From Clostridiales bacterium (GTDB taxonomy: Bacteria; Bacillota; Clostridia; Oscillospirales; Butyricicoccaceae), in contig JAHZFK010000049.1 in the NCBI GenBank assembly GCA_019421385.1, positions 1-15,779 on the forward strand: a DNA stretch of 15,779 bases. The letters run 5' to 3'. The translations under genes and the position numbers were made by a program. Under the pieces are notes generated by a model. That model worked only from the letters and a program-made list of their open reading frames with translations, searched no databases and was not told the DNA's origin. Shown here one piece after another: positions 7,005 through 15,008 of this stretch. Numbering within the stretch: the first letter of the stretch is position 1; each line of letters begins with the position of its first letter.

Positions 7005-7039
7005 AAAAAAGAAGTGGCGGTAAGGCCACTTCTTTTTTT
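7005..7039 (-). terminator. terminator between hinT and comEC
   Basis: A 14-bp perfect stem (7005-7018 with 7025-7038) with a six-base loop, whose outer six pairs are A-T. It is followed by T-runs in both directions, so it can act on either strand. It starts 3 bases after the hinT stop codon and ends 27 bases before the comEC start, leaving little room for a separate comEC promoter. Confidence 0.85.
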
Positions 7040-7041
7040 CA

Positions 7042-7380
7042 TCAGCCCGGAGGCCAAGTCATATCTCGACCCGAAAGCACATGAAAGTGCAGATGGAATA
7101 CGCTCTGCCCCGCCTGCTCTCCAATATTGGAAACCACACGGAAGCTATCCATCTTCATATCCGCTGCGATTTTTGCGATGACCTCAAAGCAATGCGCTAC
7201 AATCGCACTGTTAGATGCGTCAATTGCAGCCACAGATTGGATATGCTGCTTAGGAATGACCAAAAAATGCGTCGGCGCCTGCGGATCAATGTCGTAAAAG
7301 GCATAGCAAACTTCGTCTTCATAGACTTTGTTAGAGGGGATATCCCCTGCAACAATTTTACAGAACAGACAATCTTGCAT
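7042..7380 (-). CDS. hinT: HIT-family nucleotide hydrolase (HinT)
   Basis: A 112-residue histidine-triad protein. The catalytic triad motif HLHFHVL is at 96-102, and the N-terminal CLFC pair (C4, C7) is typical of the Hint/PKCI branch; GDIPSNKVYEDE and LVIPKQHIQS are the family's other conserved blocks. HinT proteins hydrolyse purine nucleoside phosphoramidates and aminoacyl-AMPs in the cytosol, so its position directly after alaS is suggestive though common by chance. Start ATG 7380 with AAAGGAG upstream. It has its own promoter in the alaS 3' end. Confidence 0.95.
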   Translation of the reverse strand: MQDCLFCKIVAGDIPSNKVYEDEVCYAFYDIDPQAPTHFLVIPKQHIQSVAAIDASNSAIVAHCFEVIAKIAADMKMDSFRVVSNIGEQAGQSVFHLHFHVLSGRDMTWPPG

Positions 7381-7405
7381 TCAAACCGCTCCTTTCTGTT
7401 CTTTC

Positions 7406-7434
7406 ATTATACCGGATTTACAGCAGTGCTTCAA
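7406..7434 (-). promoter_or_regulatory. probable sigma-A promoter of hinT
   Basis: On the minus strand TTGAAG (7434-7429), a 17-base spacer and TATAAT (7411-7406). The alaS stop codon (7420-7418) falls in the spacer. Initiation would be near 7399, about 19 bases upstream of the hinT start codon. A 16-base palindrome (7431-7446) overlaps the -35 box. Confidence 0.7.
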
Positions 7435-10045
7435 CAATATTGTTGACTGCCTCCAGCGCTTCCTCCAGCTTTTCCGGCTGCTTTCCGCCAGCGGTTGCGC
7501 TATCCGGACGGCCACCGCCGCCGCCGCCAACCATCTTGGCTACTTCCTTAATGATCTTACCGGCATGGGCACCCTTCTTGACAGCCTCCGCGCCGCAGAC
7601 ACACAGCAGGCTAACCTTGCCGTCGTTCACAGCAGACAAAACAGCAACCATATTCGGCGCTTTTTCCTTGATGCTGTCGCCCATTGTGCGCAGCACTTCC
7701 GCCGTTGCATCCTCCAGCTTGGTTGCGACCACGTTTACGCCCTTGACATCACGCGAAACATTCAGCAGATCCACCATCTGCATAGATGCCACTCTGCTGT
7801 TGAGCTTGTCGATCTTCTTGGTCATGGTGCGCAGTTCACCCACGGTCTGCTCAATCTTAGCAGGCAGCTCATTCGGAGAGGTCTTAAGCGCGGCAGCAGC
7901 TTCGGTCAGCAGTTTCTGACGCTCATTGAGGTAATCTAGCACAGCCTTACCGGTAACCGCTTCAATGCGACGCACGCCAGATGCAACCGATGCTTCGCCA
8001 ATGATCTTAAACGCACCGGCCTTTGCCGTGTTATCCAGATGCGTACCACCGCACAGCTCAACGGAATCGCCCGCCTGTACCACGCGTACTACCGCTCCGT
8101 ACTTTTCACCGAACAGCGCCATTGCGCCCTTTTTCTTGGCCTCGTCAATGGACATTTCCTCGGTGATAACCGGGCTGCCAGCCAGAATTGCTTCGTTGAC
8201 GAGCGTCTCAACCTGCGCCAGTTCCTCGGCAGTCAATGCTGCAAAGTGCGTAAAGTCAAAACGGATATGATCGTTAGCCGTATACGAACCTGCCTGCTCA
8301 ACATGATCGCCCAGCACCTTACGAAGCGCCTTCTGGAGCAGATGCGTCGAAGTATGCGCACGGCAAATCGCCTGACGGTATTCTGCGTCTACCTTGGCCT
8401 GCACCTCATCCTCGACCGAGATTTCGCCCTCAGTCACCACACCGATGTGCATATACTTGCCGTCCTTGGTCTTCTGCACGTCAGACACGGTCACAACACC
8501 GTTTTTACCTTCCAGAATACCATGGTCGCCAATCTGACCGCCCATTTCCGCATAGAACGGCGTATGATCCAGTACAACGGTAATCTTTTCGCCCTTGGCT
8601 GCCGCACCGGACGGTTCACCCTCATTGACAATAGCCAGCACCTTTGCCGACTCGCCCAGCGTCTCATAACCATCAAAACGGGTCTTAATAGACTTGTCCA
8701 GACCAAGATCCTCGCTCTGCCAGCCCAAATCGCCCATCTTCTTGCGATCCTCACGGGCGCGCTCGCGCTGTTCGTTCATCAAACGATCGAACTCTTCGCG
8801 GTTGGTGGTCATGCCCTGCTCTTCAAGAATTTCAAGGGTCAGATCAATCGGGAAGCCATAAGTGTCATACAGCTGGAATGCATCCGCTGCGGGCAGCTCC
8901 TTACCGTCTGCCGCTGCGATGCGCTCGTTAAGAATATTCAGGCCGCTGTCGATCGTCTTATTAAAGCTTGCTTCCTCGTTTTCGATCACCTTGTGGATAT
9001 ACTTCTGCTTTTCCACCAGTTCCGGGTAAGCGCCGCCGGATTCCTGAATTACGGTCGTTGCTACATCAGACAGGAACGGACGGTCAATGCCCAGCAGCTT
9101 GCCGTGACGAGCCGCACGACGCAGCAGGCGGCGCAGTACATAGCCGCGACCCTCGTTGGACGGGATAACACCGTCACAAATCATCATAACGGTCGAACGG
9201 ATATGGTCGGTAACGACACGGAGCGAAATATCCGTCTTTTCGCTGTCGCCATAGTGCTTGCCGGCAATTTCAGAAACCTTGTTGGTGATGCTGCGCACGG
9301 TATCGACATCAAACAGCGAACCAACGCCCTGTACAACGCAAGCCAAACGCTCCAGACCCATGCCGGTATCAATGTTCTTCTGCTTCAGTTCGGTGTAATT
9401 GCCGTTGCCGTCGTTGTTGAACTGGGAGAATACGTTGTTCCAAACCTCCATATAACGGTCGCAGTCACAGCCGACCGTGCAGCCCGGCTTACCGCAGCCG
9501 TACTCCGGTCCACGGTCATAATAGATTTCCGAGCAGGGACCGCACGGACCGGAGCCGTGCTCCCAGAAGTTATCCTCCTTGCCGAAGCGGAAAATGCGCT
9601 CAGCCGGGATACCGATCTGCTTATTCCAGATTTCAAAAGCTTCATCATCGTCAACATAGATAGACGGGTACAGGCGATCCGGATCAATACCGACCCATTC
9701 CGGGCTGGTCAGAAATTCCCAGCTCCATGCGATGGCTTCTTTCTTGAAATAATCGCCAAACGAGAAGTTGCCCAGCATTTCAAAAAACGTACCATGGCGC
9801 GCGGTCTTGCCGACGTTTTCAATGTCACCGGTACGAATACACTTCTGGCAGGTGGTAACACGATGACGCGGCGGCTCCTGCTCTCCGGTAAAATACGGCT
9901 TCATCGGCGCCATACCAGAATTGATCAGCAGAAGCGACGGATCGTTCTGCGGGATGAGCGAAAAGCTCGGCAGGCGAAGATGACCTTTGGTTTCAAAAAA
10001 CTTCAGGTACATTTCGCGCAGTTCATTTAAACTTCTGTACTGCAT
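7418..10045 (-). CDS. alaS: alanyl-tRNA synthetase
   Basis: An 875-residue class II synthetase that charges tRNA-Ala. The catalytic domain has RHGTFFEMLGNFSFGDYF (83-100, motif 2 region) and GMGLERLA (228-235, motif 3). The editing domain carries the zinc ligands H564, H568 (HTSTH), C665 and H669 (CGGTH), which clear mischarged Ser/Gly-tRNA. The C-terminal C-Ala/DHHA1 domain ends with a run of six glycines (840-845) and RPDSATAGG. A cysteine cluster, C184, C189, C193, C195, lies in the catalytic domain. The start is the ATG at 10045, behind a GGAGG nine bases upstream, giving MQYRSLNELR; the open frame continuing to 10156 passes through the T-box terminator and is not coding. Regulated by the T-box leader; no terminator separates it from hinT. 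Confidence 0.97.
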   Translation of the reverse strand: MQYRSLNELREMYLKFFETKGHLRLPSFSLIPQNDPSLLLINSGMAPMKPYFTGEQEPPRHRVTTCQKCIRTGDIENVGKTARHGTFFEMLGNFSFGDYFKKEAIAWSWEFLTSPEWVGIDPDRLYPSIYVDDDEAFEIWNKQIGIPAERIFRFGKEDNFWEHGSGPCGPCSEIYYDRGPEYGCGKPGCTVGCDCDRYMEVWNNVFSQFNNDGNGNYTELKQKNIDTGMGLERLACVVQGVGSLFDVDTVRSITNKVSEIAGKHYGDSEKTDISLRVVTDHIRSTVMMICDGVIPSNEGRGYVLRRLLRRAARHGKLLGIDRPFLSDVATTVIQESGGAYPELVEKQKYIHKVIENEEASFNKTIDSGLNILNERIAAADGKELPAADAFQLYDTYGFPIDLTLEILEEQGMTTNREEFDRLMNEQRERAREDRKKMGDLGWQSEDLGLDKSIKTRFDGYETLGESAKVLAIVNEGEPSGAAAKGEKITVVLDHTPFYAEMGGQIGDHGILEGKNGVVTVSDVQKTKDGKYMHIGVVTEGEISVEDEVQAKVDAEYRQAICRAHTSTHLLQKALRKVLGDHVEQAGSYTANDHIRFDFTHFAALTAEELAQVETLVNEAILAGSPVITEEMSIDEAKKKGAMALFGEKYGAVVRVVQAGDSVELCGGTHLDNTAKAGAFKIIGEASVASGVRRIEAVTGKAVLDYLNERQKLLTEAAAALKTSPNELPAKIEQTVGELRTMTKKIDKLNSRVASMQMVDLLNVSRDVKGVNVVATKLEDATAEVLRTMGDSIKEKAPNMVAVLSAVNDGKVSLLCVCGAEAVKKGAHAGKIIKEVAKMVGGGGGGRPDSATAGGKQPEKLEEALEAVNNIVEALL

Positions 10046-10078
10046 AGTATTTATCCTCCAAATTTTAATTTGTAAAAC

Positions 10079-10113
10079 AAAAAAAACTTCCGCCCACTCG
10101 TTAGGGGCGAAAG
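10079..10113 (-). terminator. T-box-controlled terminator ahead of alaS
   Basis: A 9-bp stem with one G-T pair (transcript arms 10113-10105 and 10095-10087), a nine-base loop, then eight Ts (10086-10079). It competes with the antiterminator formed around the T-box sequence just upstream. Confidence 0.93.
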
Positions 10114-10314
10114 CATTCTTCCACGGTACCACCCTAATCTGCGCCAATAAAAGCACATCTTAGTGATCGGTTATCGCGGATCAGACGGTCTGCTTTCACA
10201 GACTGCTCGGAAGTGGCTGTCCCTCGGTTTGGCAAAGGGCTTGCACTATCCCCTCTCGCTATCTGCCAAATATCGAAAAACTCGTTTCCTCATTGCATTT
10301 GCATATTTGATTCC
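10114..10314 (-). promoter_or_regulatory. T-box leader, alanine-specific (GCC specifier)
   Basis: The minus strand carries the T-box core AGGGTGGTACCGTGG (10135-10121), whose bulge pairs with the NCCA end of uncharged tRNA. Stem I can be traced: TGC-GGAA pairs with TTCC-GCA at the base, TTTTTCG with CGAGGGA, then TTTGGCA with TGCCAAA; the apical part has AGATAGCGAGAGGGGATAGTG. In the specifier loop the triplet GCC (10217-10215), an alanine codon, is followed by the expected A. Uncharged tRNA-Ala should stabilise the antiterminator and let transcription enter alaS. Confidence 0.94.
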
Positions 10315-10320
10315 TATAAA

Positions 10321-10348
10321 AGTATATCATTTTTTATTTTTTTGTCAA
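10321..10348 (-). promoter_or_regulatory. promoter of the alaS leader
   Basis: TTGACA (10348-10343), a 16-base A/T-rich spacer, and TATACT (10326-10321) preceded by TGA, an extended -10 form. Initiation near 10314 fits the 5' end of the T-box fold. Confidence 0.85.
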
Positions 10349-10350
10349 CA

Positions 10351-10378
10351 GAAAAACCGGCCATACGACCGGTTTTTC
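10351..10378 (-). terminator. terminator of the MATE gene
   Basis: A perfect 10-bp stem, GAAAAACCGG (10351-10360) with CCGGTTTTTC (10369-10378), and an eight-base loop. Its five-T tract lies inside the 3' arm on either strand. It sits 27 bases after the MATE stop and 3 bases before the alaS -35 box, insulating alaS from the exporter transcript. Confidence 0.8.
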
Positions 10379-10404
10379 AGGAGAGAGAAAGAGAAATATT
10401 CAGT

Positions 10405-11769
10405 TTATCCGTTTTCCTCCGGTCGAGTGACCTTTTTCACCCATTTCCAGCTGCGCAGCCGAATAACGACCGGGATAGTTTTATAGAGCTGATCCCATTT
10501 CAGCAGGAAAAATACAACAACCGGTGCACACTTCCACCAGAAAGCTGCAATCGCAGAAAGCGGCACAATAATGAACCACATGCTGATCAAATTCATCTTC
10601 GCGCTAAAAGAAGTATCGCCGCCACCACGAATGATGCCATTATCACAGGCCATTTGATAGGATGTGCCAACTGTCGTAATAGAGAGAACCAGCATAAACT
10701 GCATGGACAATTCGTATGCCCGATCGGTCAATGTACCGCCGAAAACCATTAAAATTGGTTCGCGCAAAATAAAAATCAGCAAACCGGAGCAAATTCCAAT
10801 CGTGAGGAACAAAACCTGAAGTGTGTGGACAAGCGGACGCAAGCGAAGCTCGTTACCTTCTCCGATGGTGCGTCCAACCACAATACCTGAGGCAGACGCA
10901 GCACCGTACGCCACAACAGACAACACCTGAAAAACCTGAACCGCAATGGCATTTGCAGCTGTCACATCGCCCCCGAGGTGTCCGAGAATGCCGGTCTGCA
11001 CCATCTGGGCCACGCCCCATAGCGCTTGATTGATCAGCACTGGAGATGAAACGCGCGTGTAATCTCGCATATAACTCGTATCAATACGGAGCAGCTTGGT
11101 CAAAGTCAGATTCAGCTGATTCTCTTTATATTTCAAATAATAAATGACAATCAACAGTTCTACACACCGTGATACCAGAGTAGCAATCGCGGCACCACGC
11201 ACACCAAGCTCCGGGAAGCCCAGATTACCATAGATGAGACAATAGTTGAGACATACATTGATAATCAGTGTGGAGCCGGAAATGACATAACCTATTTTTA
11301 CAATACCAATGGAGCGCAGCGAAGCGACCAAGATATTGGTAACGGTAAAAATAATATATGTAAAGCAGATAATTTGAAAGTATTTTTGTCCTTCTGCGAT
11401 AACCGCGCTGTCATTGGATAATAGGCTTAAAAGCTGTGTAGGGAAAAATGCCACCACACAAAACAAAAGAACAGCCAAGCTGCCGCCAAAGCGCAAAGCA
11501 ACACCGATGATATGGGGAATTGGCTTCAAATTCCCCTTTCCCCAGTACTGCGATCCAAGCACGACTGCGCCTTCCCCCGCGCCAACCACCAGCATTTGCA
11601 GCAAATACTGAACCTGATTACACAAGCTGACGCCGCCCATGGCATTCTGACTGTATCTGCCAAGCATTACTGTATCCATCATATTTACGCCATAAGTCAA
11701 TAGGTTCTGAAGGGCCAATGAAAGCGCTAAAACCATAAACGATTTATAAAAAGTCTTTTCCTTAATCAT
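10405..11769 (-). CDS. MATE-family multidrug / toxin exporter
   Basis: A 454-residue membrane protein with about twelve hydrophobic segments in two homologous halves, the size of a full MATE transporter. Recognisable blocks include LTYGVNMMDTVMLGRYS near the N-terminus, GAGEGAVVLGSQYWGKGN at the end of the second helix, and in the second half LINQALWGVAQMVQTGILGHLGG and NGIIRGGGDTSF. These pumps export cationic drugs or metabolites using an H+ or Na+ gradient; the substrate cannot be read from sequence. I start at ATG 11769, with AAGGTG six bases upstream; an in-frame ATG at 11820 would add 17 polar residues but has no ribosome binding site. Divergent from an AraC-type regulator, which is the likely controller. 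Confidence 0.92.
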   Translation of the reverse strand: MIKEKTFYKSFMVLALSLALQNLLTYGVNMMDTVMLGRYSQNAMGGVSLCNQVQYLLQMLVVGAGEGAVVLGSQYWGKGNLKPIPHIIGVALRFGGSLAVLLFCVVAFFPTQLLSLLSNDSAVIAEGQKYFQIICFTYIIFTVTNILVASLRSIGIVKIGYVISGSTLIINVCLNYCLIYGNLGFPELGVRGAAIATLVSRCVELLIVIYYLKYKENQLNLTLTKLLRIDTSYMRDYTRVSSPVLINQALWGVAQMVQTGILGHLGGDVTAANAIAVQVFQVLSVVAYGAASASGIVVGRTIGEGNELRLRPLVHTLQVLFLTIGICSGLLIFILREPILMVFGGTLTDRAYELSMQFMLVLSITTVGTSYQMACDNGIIRGGGDTSFSAKMNLISMWFIIVPLSAIAAFWWKCAPVVVFFLLKWDQLYKTIPVVIRLRSWKWVKKVTRPEENG

Positions 11770-11887
11770 TTTGTACACCTTTTGACTACGCGTTTCTATG
11801 AGTTTATTGCTTCTTTCCATGTAATCATACTGGATTGAAAGCTGCTGCGCAATAATAAAACCCTGCAACTTATTTATATTTTGTGCT

Positions 11888-11916
11888 ATTATAAAGAAAA
11901 GGAGTGATTGTGTTGA
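11888..11916 (-). promoter_or_regulatory. candidate MATE promoter in the divergent spacer
   Basis: On the minus strand TCAACA (11916-11911), a 17-base spacer and TATAAT (11893-11888). The -35 would lie on the start codon of the divergent AraC gene, and the leader would be about 110 bases. On the plus strand the same A/T block offers TGCTATTAT (11884-11892), an extended -10 that would start transcription inside the AraC ribosome binding site, so the AraC promoter may lie further upstream. No clear inverted or direct repeat operator was found. Confidence 0.35.
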
Positions 11917-12779
11917 AAGTAACCAACGAGCCAGGTGTTTTATCCCGATCAGAACGTTTCTTTTCCACTCCGTCAGCAACTGCACGTGCTCTGTTTTTCT
12001 ATGTCACCCGTGTAGGACATTATTACTATGATGAACACTATGACTTTTCAGATACTTGCGATGTTGCGCGTCAAGAAAGCCATAAAAATTATTTTCTGGC
12101 TTATATCCGTTCTGGTACCATGTTTTATGAAACATCGCAGCAATTTTCAGCGGAACGCGGTCAAGTTGCGTTAGTTGACTGCCATCAGCCACACCATTTT
12201 TATACCACTGGAGACGCAGAGGCTATGTGGATTCATTTTGATGGCGCCAACGCCGCCGACTTTTTCAATCAGATCGTCGCTTTTAGAGGCGGCAAACAAT
12301 CCTTTACTCCATCACCTGATGACCGAATTGAACAGGAGATCGCACAAATCATTTCCGGACTACGCAGTGCGAACATCAGCGAAGTAGATTGTTCCCAGCG
12401 CATTTATCGCATTCTTTGCGCACTTTTATTTCCTTCGACGCCATCTGTCAAATACGAAAATCACAATGCCATATCTCAGGCTATCCGCTATATTGACCAA
12501 CACCTATTTGAGCAAATCAGCGTAAAACAAATTGCAGAACAAATCCGTCTCAGTACATCGCACTTTTCCCGATTGTTTCGCAGCGCAACCGGGTTTTCGC
12601 CGCATGAATATATCATGCTGCATCGTATTGACGAAGCAAAAGCCTTGCTGCAATCCACCTCTCTATCCGTAAAAGAGATCGCATTTCGAGTCGGCTATCG
12701 AAGCGAAGTCAATTTTATCCTTGCTTTCACCGATAAGACCGGATTATCTCCGACACAGTTTCGGAAAAACATTTTCTAA
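11913..12779 (+). CDS. AraC-family transcriptional regulator
   Basis: A 288-residue activator-type regulator. The N-terminal half is a cupin-like AraC ligand-binding domain (about 30-150; YFLAYIRSGTMFYET and VALVDCHQPHHFY are typical). The C-terminal 100 residues form the double helix-turn-helix: ISVKQIAEQIRLSTSHFSRLFRSATG, then SVKEIAFRVGYRSEVNFILAFTDKTGLSPTQFR, the classic AraC/XylS signature. The start is a non-ATG codon: AAAGGAG (11898-11904) is followed by GTG at 11910 and TTG at 11913; I favour TTG with an 8-base spacing, while an earlier GTG at 11904 overlaps the ribosome binding site. Divergent to the MATE exporter, which it may control. Ligand unknown; the cupin type suggests a sugar or other small molecule. 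Confidence 0.92.
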   Translation: MKVTNEPGVLSRSERFFSTPSATARALFFYVTRVGHYYYDEHYDFSDTCDVARQESHKNYFLAYIRSGTMFYETSQQFSAERGQVALVDCHQPHHFYTTGDAEAMWIHFDGANAADFFNQIVAFRGGKQSFTPSPDDRIEQEIAQIISGLRSANISEVDCSQRIYRILCALLFPSTPSVKYENHNAISQAIRYIDQHLFEQISVKQIAEQIRLSTSHFSRLFRSATGFSPHEYIMLHRIDEAKALLQSTSLSVKEIAFRVGYRSEVNFILAFTDKTGLSPTQFRKNIF

Positions 12780-12937
12780 ACCATTCTTCGCATGAAGTGG
12801 GACATTTTTTAGGAATTTCTTAATTAAGTCAATTTGCGCAAATCAATCTTACTAATTTAGGCATAATGCCAACGCAATCACGAAACACATATCTGTTTTG
12901 TTAGGTTGCAGTGTACGGCAAAATTATTGATCAACAT

Positions 12938-12975
12938 AAAAAAGATGGCAAGCACTTTACCTCGTGCTTGCCATC
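12938..12975 (-). terminator. terminator of groES-groEL
   Basis: A perfect 12-bp stem (12944-12955 with 12964-12975), an eight-base loop, then six Ts on the minus strand (12943-12938). It lies 53 bases after the groEL stop codon. The rest of the 250-base gap to the convergent AraC stop shows no gene; it is A/T-rich with only short palindromes. Confidence 0.95.
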
Positions 12976-13028
12976 CAAATATTACTTCTGAAAAGGTCAT
13001 GCACTCAAAACAGAGCGTCACCTTATTC

Positions 13029-14651
13029 TTAATACATGCCCATGTCCGGAGCTGCCGGAGCCGGTGCTACAGGCTCCTTCTTATCGGCAACCAGACTCTC
13101 AGTGGTCAGAACCATGGAAGCCACAGAAGCCGCGTTCTGCAGCGCAGAACGGTTTACCTTGGTCGGATCAACGATACCGTTCGCAATCATGTCGCCATAG
13201 GTCTCGGTTGCAGCATCAAAGCCATAACCAACCTTGCCGCAATTCTTAACCTTGTCAACAACAATTGCGCCCTCGATGCCCGCATTAAAGGCGATCTGAG
13301 CCATCGGAGCCTCCAGACCACGTGCCACGATCTGCATACCGGTCTTTTCGTCGCCCTCTGCCGCTTCAGCCAGTGCCTCAACTGCTGCAATTGCGTTGAC
13401 GTAAGCAACGCCGCCGCCTGCAACAATGCCTTCTTCCACTGCTGCACGGGTTGCGTTCAGTGCATCCTCAATGCGCAGCTTCTTTTCCTTCATTTCGGTC
13501 TCGGTCGCAGCACCAACCTTGATGACTGCAACACCGCCCGCCAGCTTAGCCAGACGCTCCTGCAGCTTCTCGCGGTCAAAATCAGAAGTGGTACGCTCGA
13601 TCGCGCCGCGAATCTCGGCAACGCGGTTTGCAATCGCCTGCTTGTCGCCAGCGCCGTCTACGATCGTGGTGTTCTCCTTGGTTACCTTGATCTGACGAGC
13701 AGTGCCCAGCATATCCATGGTCGCATCCTTCAGCTCGATGCCAACTTCCTCAGAAATCACCGTACCACCGGTCAGGATAGCGATATCGCGCAGCATATCC
13801 TTGCGGCGATCACCGAAGCCCGGTGCCTTAACAGCAACACAGGTGAACGTACCGCGCAGGCGGTTAACGATCAGGGTAGACAGAGCCTCGCCCTCAATAT
13901 CTTCCGCAATGATGAGCAGCTTCTTGCCGGACTTAACAACCTGCTCCAGAATCGGGAGCAACTCCTGAATGTTAGACAGCTTCTTGTCGGTAATCAGAAC
14001 CAGTGCATCGTCCAGATTTGCTTCCATCTTCTCGGTATCGGTGCACATATAGGGAGTGACGTAACCGCGGTCAAACTGCATACCCTCGACAACCTCGGAA
14101 TAGGTCTCTGCAGTCTTGGACTCCTCTACGGTGATAACGCCATCGGTAGAAACCTTCTCCATTGCCTCTGCAATCAGCTTGCCAATTTCTTCATCGCCAG
14201 AAGAAATCGCGCCAACGCGGGCGATATCATTGGTGCCGTCCACGGTCTTGGAATTCTTGGCAATCGCTTCAACTGCAGCGTTGACAGCCTTGGAGATGCC
14301 GCGGCGCATCACCATCGGATTCGCACCTGCTGCGACGTTCTTCAGACCCTCACGAACAAACGCCTGCGCCAGAACAGTTGCAGTGGTAGTACCGTCGCCG
14401 GCAACATCATTGGTCTTGGTAGCAACTTCCTTAACCAGCTGCGCACCCATATTCTCGTAAGCGTCTTCCAGCTCGATCTCCTTGGCGATGGTCACGCCGT
14501 CGTTGGTGATGAGCGGTGCGCCATACTTCTTGTCAAGCACAACATTGCGACCCTTCGGACCAATCGTAACCTTGACCGTATCAGCAAGCTGATCGATGCC
14601 GCGCTGCAGTGCCTTGCGCGCATCCTCGCCATAAATAAGCTGCTTTGCCAT
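13029..14651 (-). CDS. groEL: 60-kDa chaperonin GroEL
   Basis: A 540-residue chaperonin subunit that forms the double-ring folding chamber. ATP-binding residues are in VTIGPKGRNVVL (28-39), NDGVTIAKEI (50-59) and GDGTTTATVLA with D86. The apical domain and the hinge motifs (AAVEEGIVAGGGVAY) are intact. The C-terminal tail is short (PVAPAPAAPDMGMY) with little of the GGM repeat seen in proteobacteria. Start ATG 14651 with GGAGG upstream. Second gene of the groES-groEL operon, 28 bases after groES, controlled by HrcA through CIRCE. Confidence 0.99.
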   Translation of the reverse strand: MAKQLIYGEDARKALQRGIDQLADTVKVTIGPKGRNVVLDKKYGAPLITNDGVTIAKEIELEDAYENMGAQLVKEVATKTNDVAGDGTTTATVLAQAFVREGLKNVAAGANPMVMRRGISKAVNAAVEAIAKNSKTVDGTNDIARVGAISSGDEEIGKLIAEAMEKVSTDGVITVEESKTAETYSEVVEGMQFDRGYVTPYMCTDTEKMEANLDDALVLITDKKLSNIQELLPILEQVVKSGKKLLIIAEDIEGEALSTLIVNRLRGTFTCVAVKAPGFGDRRKDMLRDIAILTGGTVISEEVGIELKDATMDMLGTARQIKVTKENTTIVDGAGDKQAIANRVAEIRGAIERTTSDFDREKLQERLAKLAGGVAVIKVGAATETEMKEKKLRIEDALNATRAAVEEGIVAGGGVAYVNAIAAVEALAEAAEGDEKTGMQIVARGLEAPMAQIAFNAGIEGAIVVDKVKNCGKVGYGFDAATETYGDMIANGIVDPTKVNRSALQNAASVASMVLTTESLVADKKEPVAPAPAAPDMGMY

Positions 14652-14679
14652 AATATATTACCTCCTGAAATACTGGTTC

Positions 14680-14964
14680 TTACTCAACAATTGCAAGGAT
14701 ATCGCTCTGACGAACGATGATATACTTCTCTCCGTCCAGCTTTACCTCAGTGCCGGTATACTTGCCGGTAATAACCTTCTGGCCCTTCTGGACTTCCATC
14801 TTGATTTCCTTGCCATCTACCACGCCACCCGGGCCGACCTCAATAATCTCCGCAACCTGCGGCTTTTCCTGCGCAGATGCAGTCAGAATAATACCGCTGG
14901 CAGTGGTTTCCTCTGCTTCTACCATCTTGATCACAACACGATCGCAAAGGGGTTTGAGTTTCAT
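14680..14964 (-). CDS. groES: 10-kDa co-chaperonin GroES
   Basis: A 94-residue co-chaperonin, the normal length, forming the heptameric lid of GroEL. It opens with MKLKPLCDRVVIKMVE, followed by the mobile loop EETTASGIILTASAQEKP (about 18-35) that contacts GroEL, and the VGPGG turn at 43-47. Start ATG 14964 with GGAGG (minus strand) ahead of it. The promoter and CIRCE operator lie 45-85 bases upstream. Confidence 0.98.
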   Translation of the reverse strand: MKLKPLCDRVVIKMVEAEETTASGIILTASAQEKPQVAEIIEVGPGGVVDGKEIKMEVQKGQKVITGKYTGTEVKLDGEKYIIVRQSDILAIVE

Positions 14965-15008
14965 AACGGATGCCTCCTATGAAAAATAAAAATTAACAAA
15001 GTCAGGGT

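Noticed and set aside
8039..10030. Open frame of 663 codons on the plus strand, antisense to alaS
   Set aside because: It lies wholly inside alaS, has no ribosome binding site, is rich in Arg/His/Leu with no recognisable domain, and results from the codon bias of the opposite strand.
10046..10156. N-terminal extension of AlaRS by 37 residues
   Set aside because: It runs through the T-box and terminator; ATG 10045 with GGAGG gives the standard AlaRS N-terminus.
11770..11985. Long N-terminal extension of the MATE protein
   Set aside because: It overlaps the divergent regulator and promoter region; ATG 11769 with AAGGTG gives the normal MATE start.
12780..12937. Short palindromes (ATTTGCGCAAAT at 12832-12843, GGCATAATGCC near 12859) as operators or attachment sites
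   Set aside because: They lie between two convergent genes, are short, A/T-rich and unrepeated in the window; no clear terminator for the AraC gene was found here either.
12906..14720. Open frame of 604 codons on the plus strand, antisense to groEL
   Set aside because: A well-known type of shadow frame opposite groEL; low-complexity Leu/Asn/Arg composition, no start signal, and it runs through the groEL terminator.
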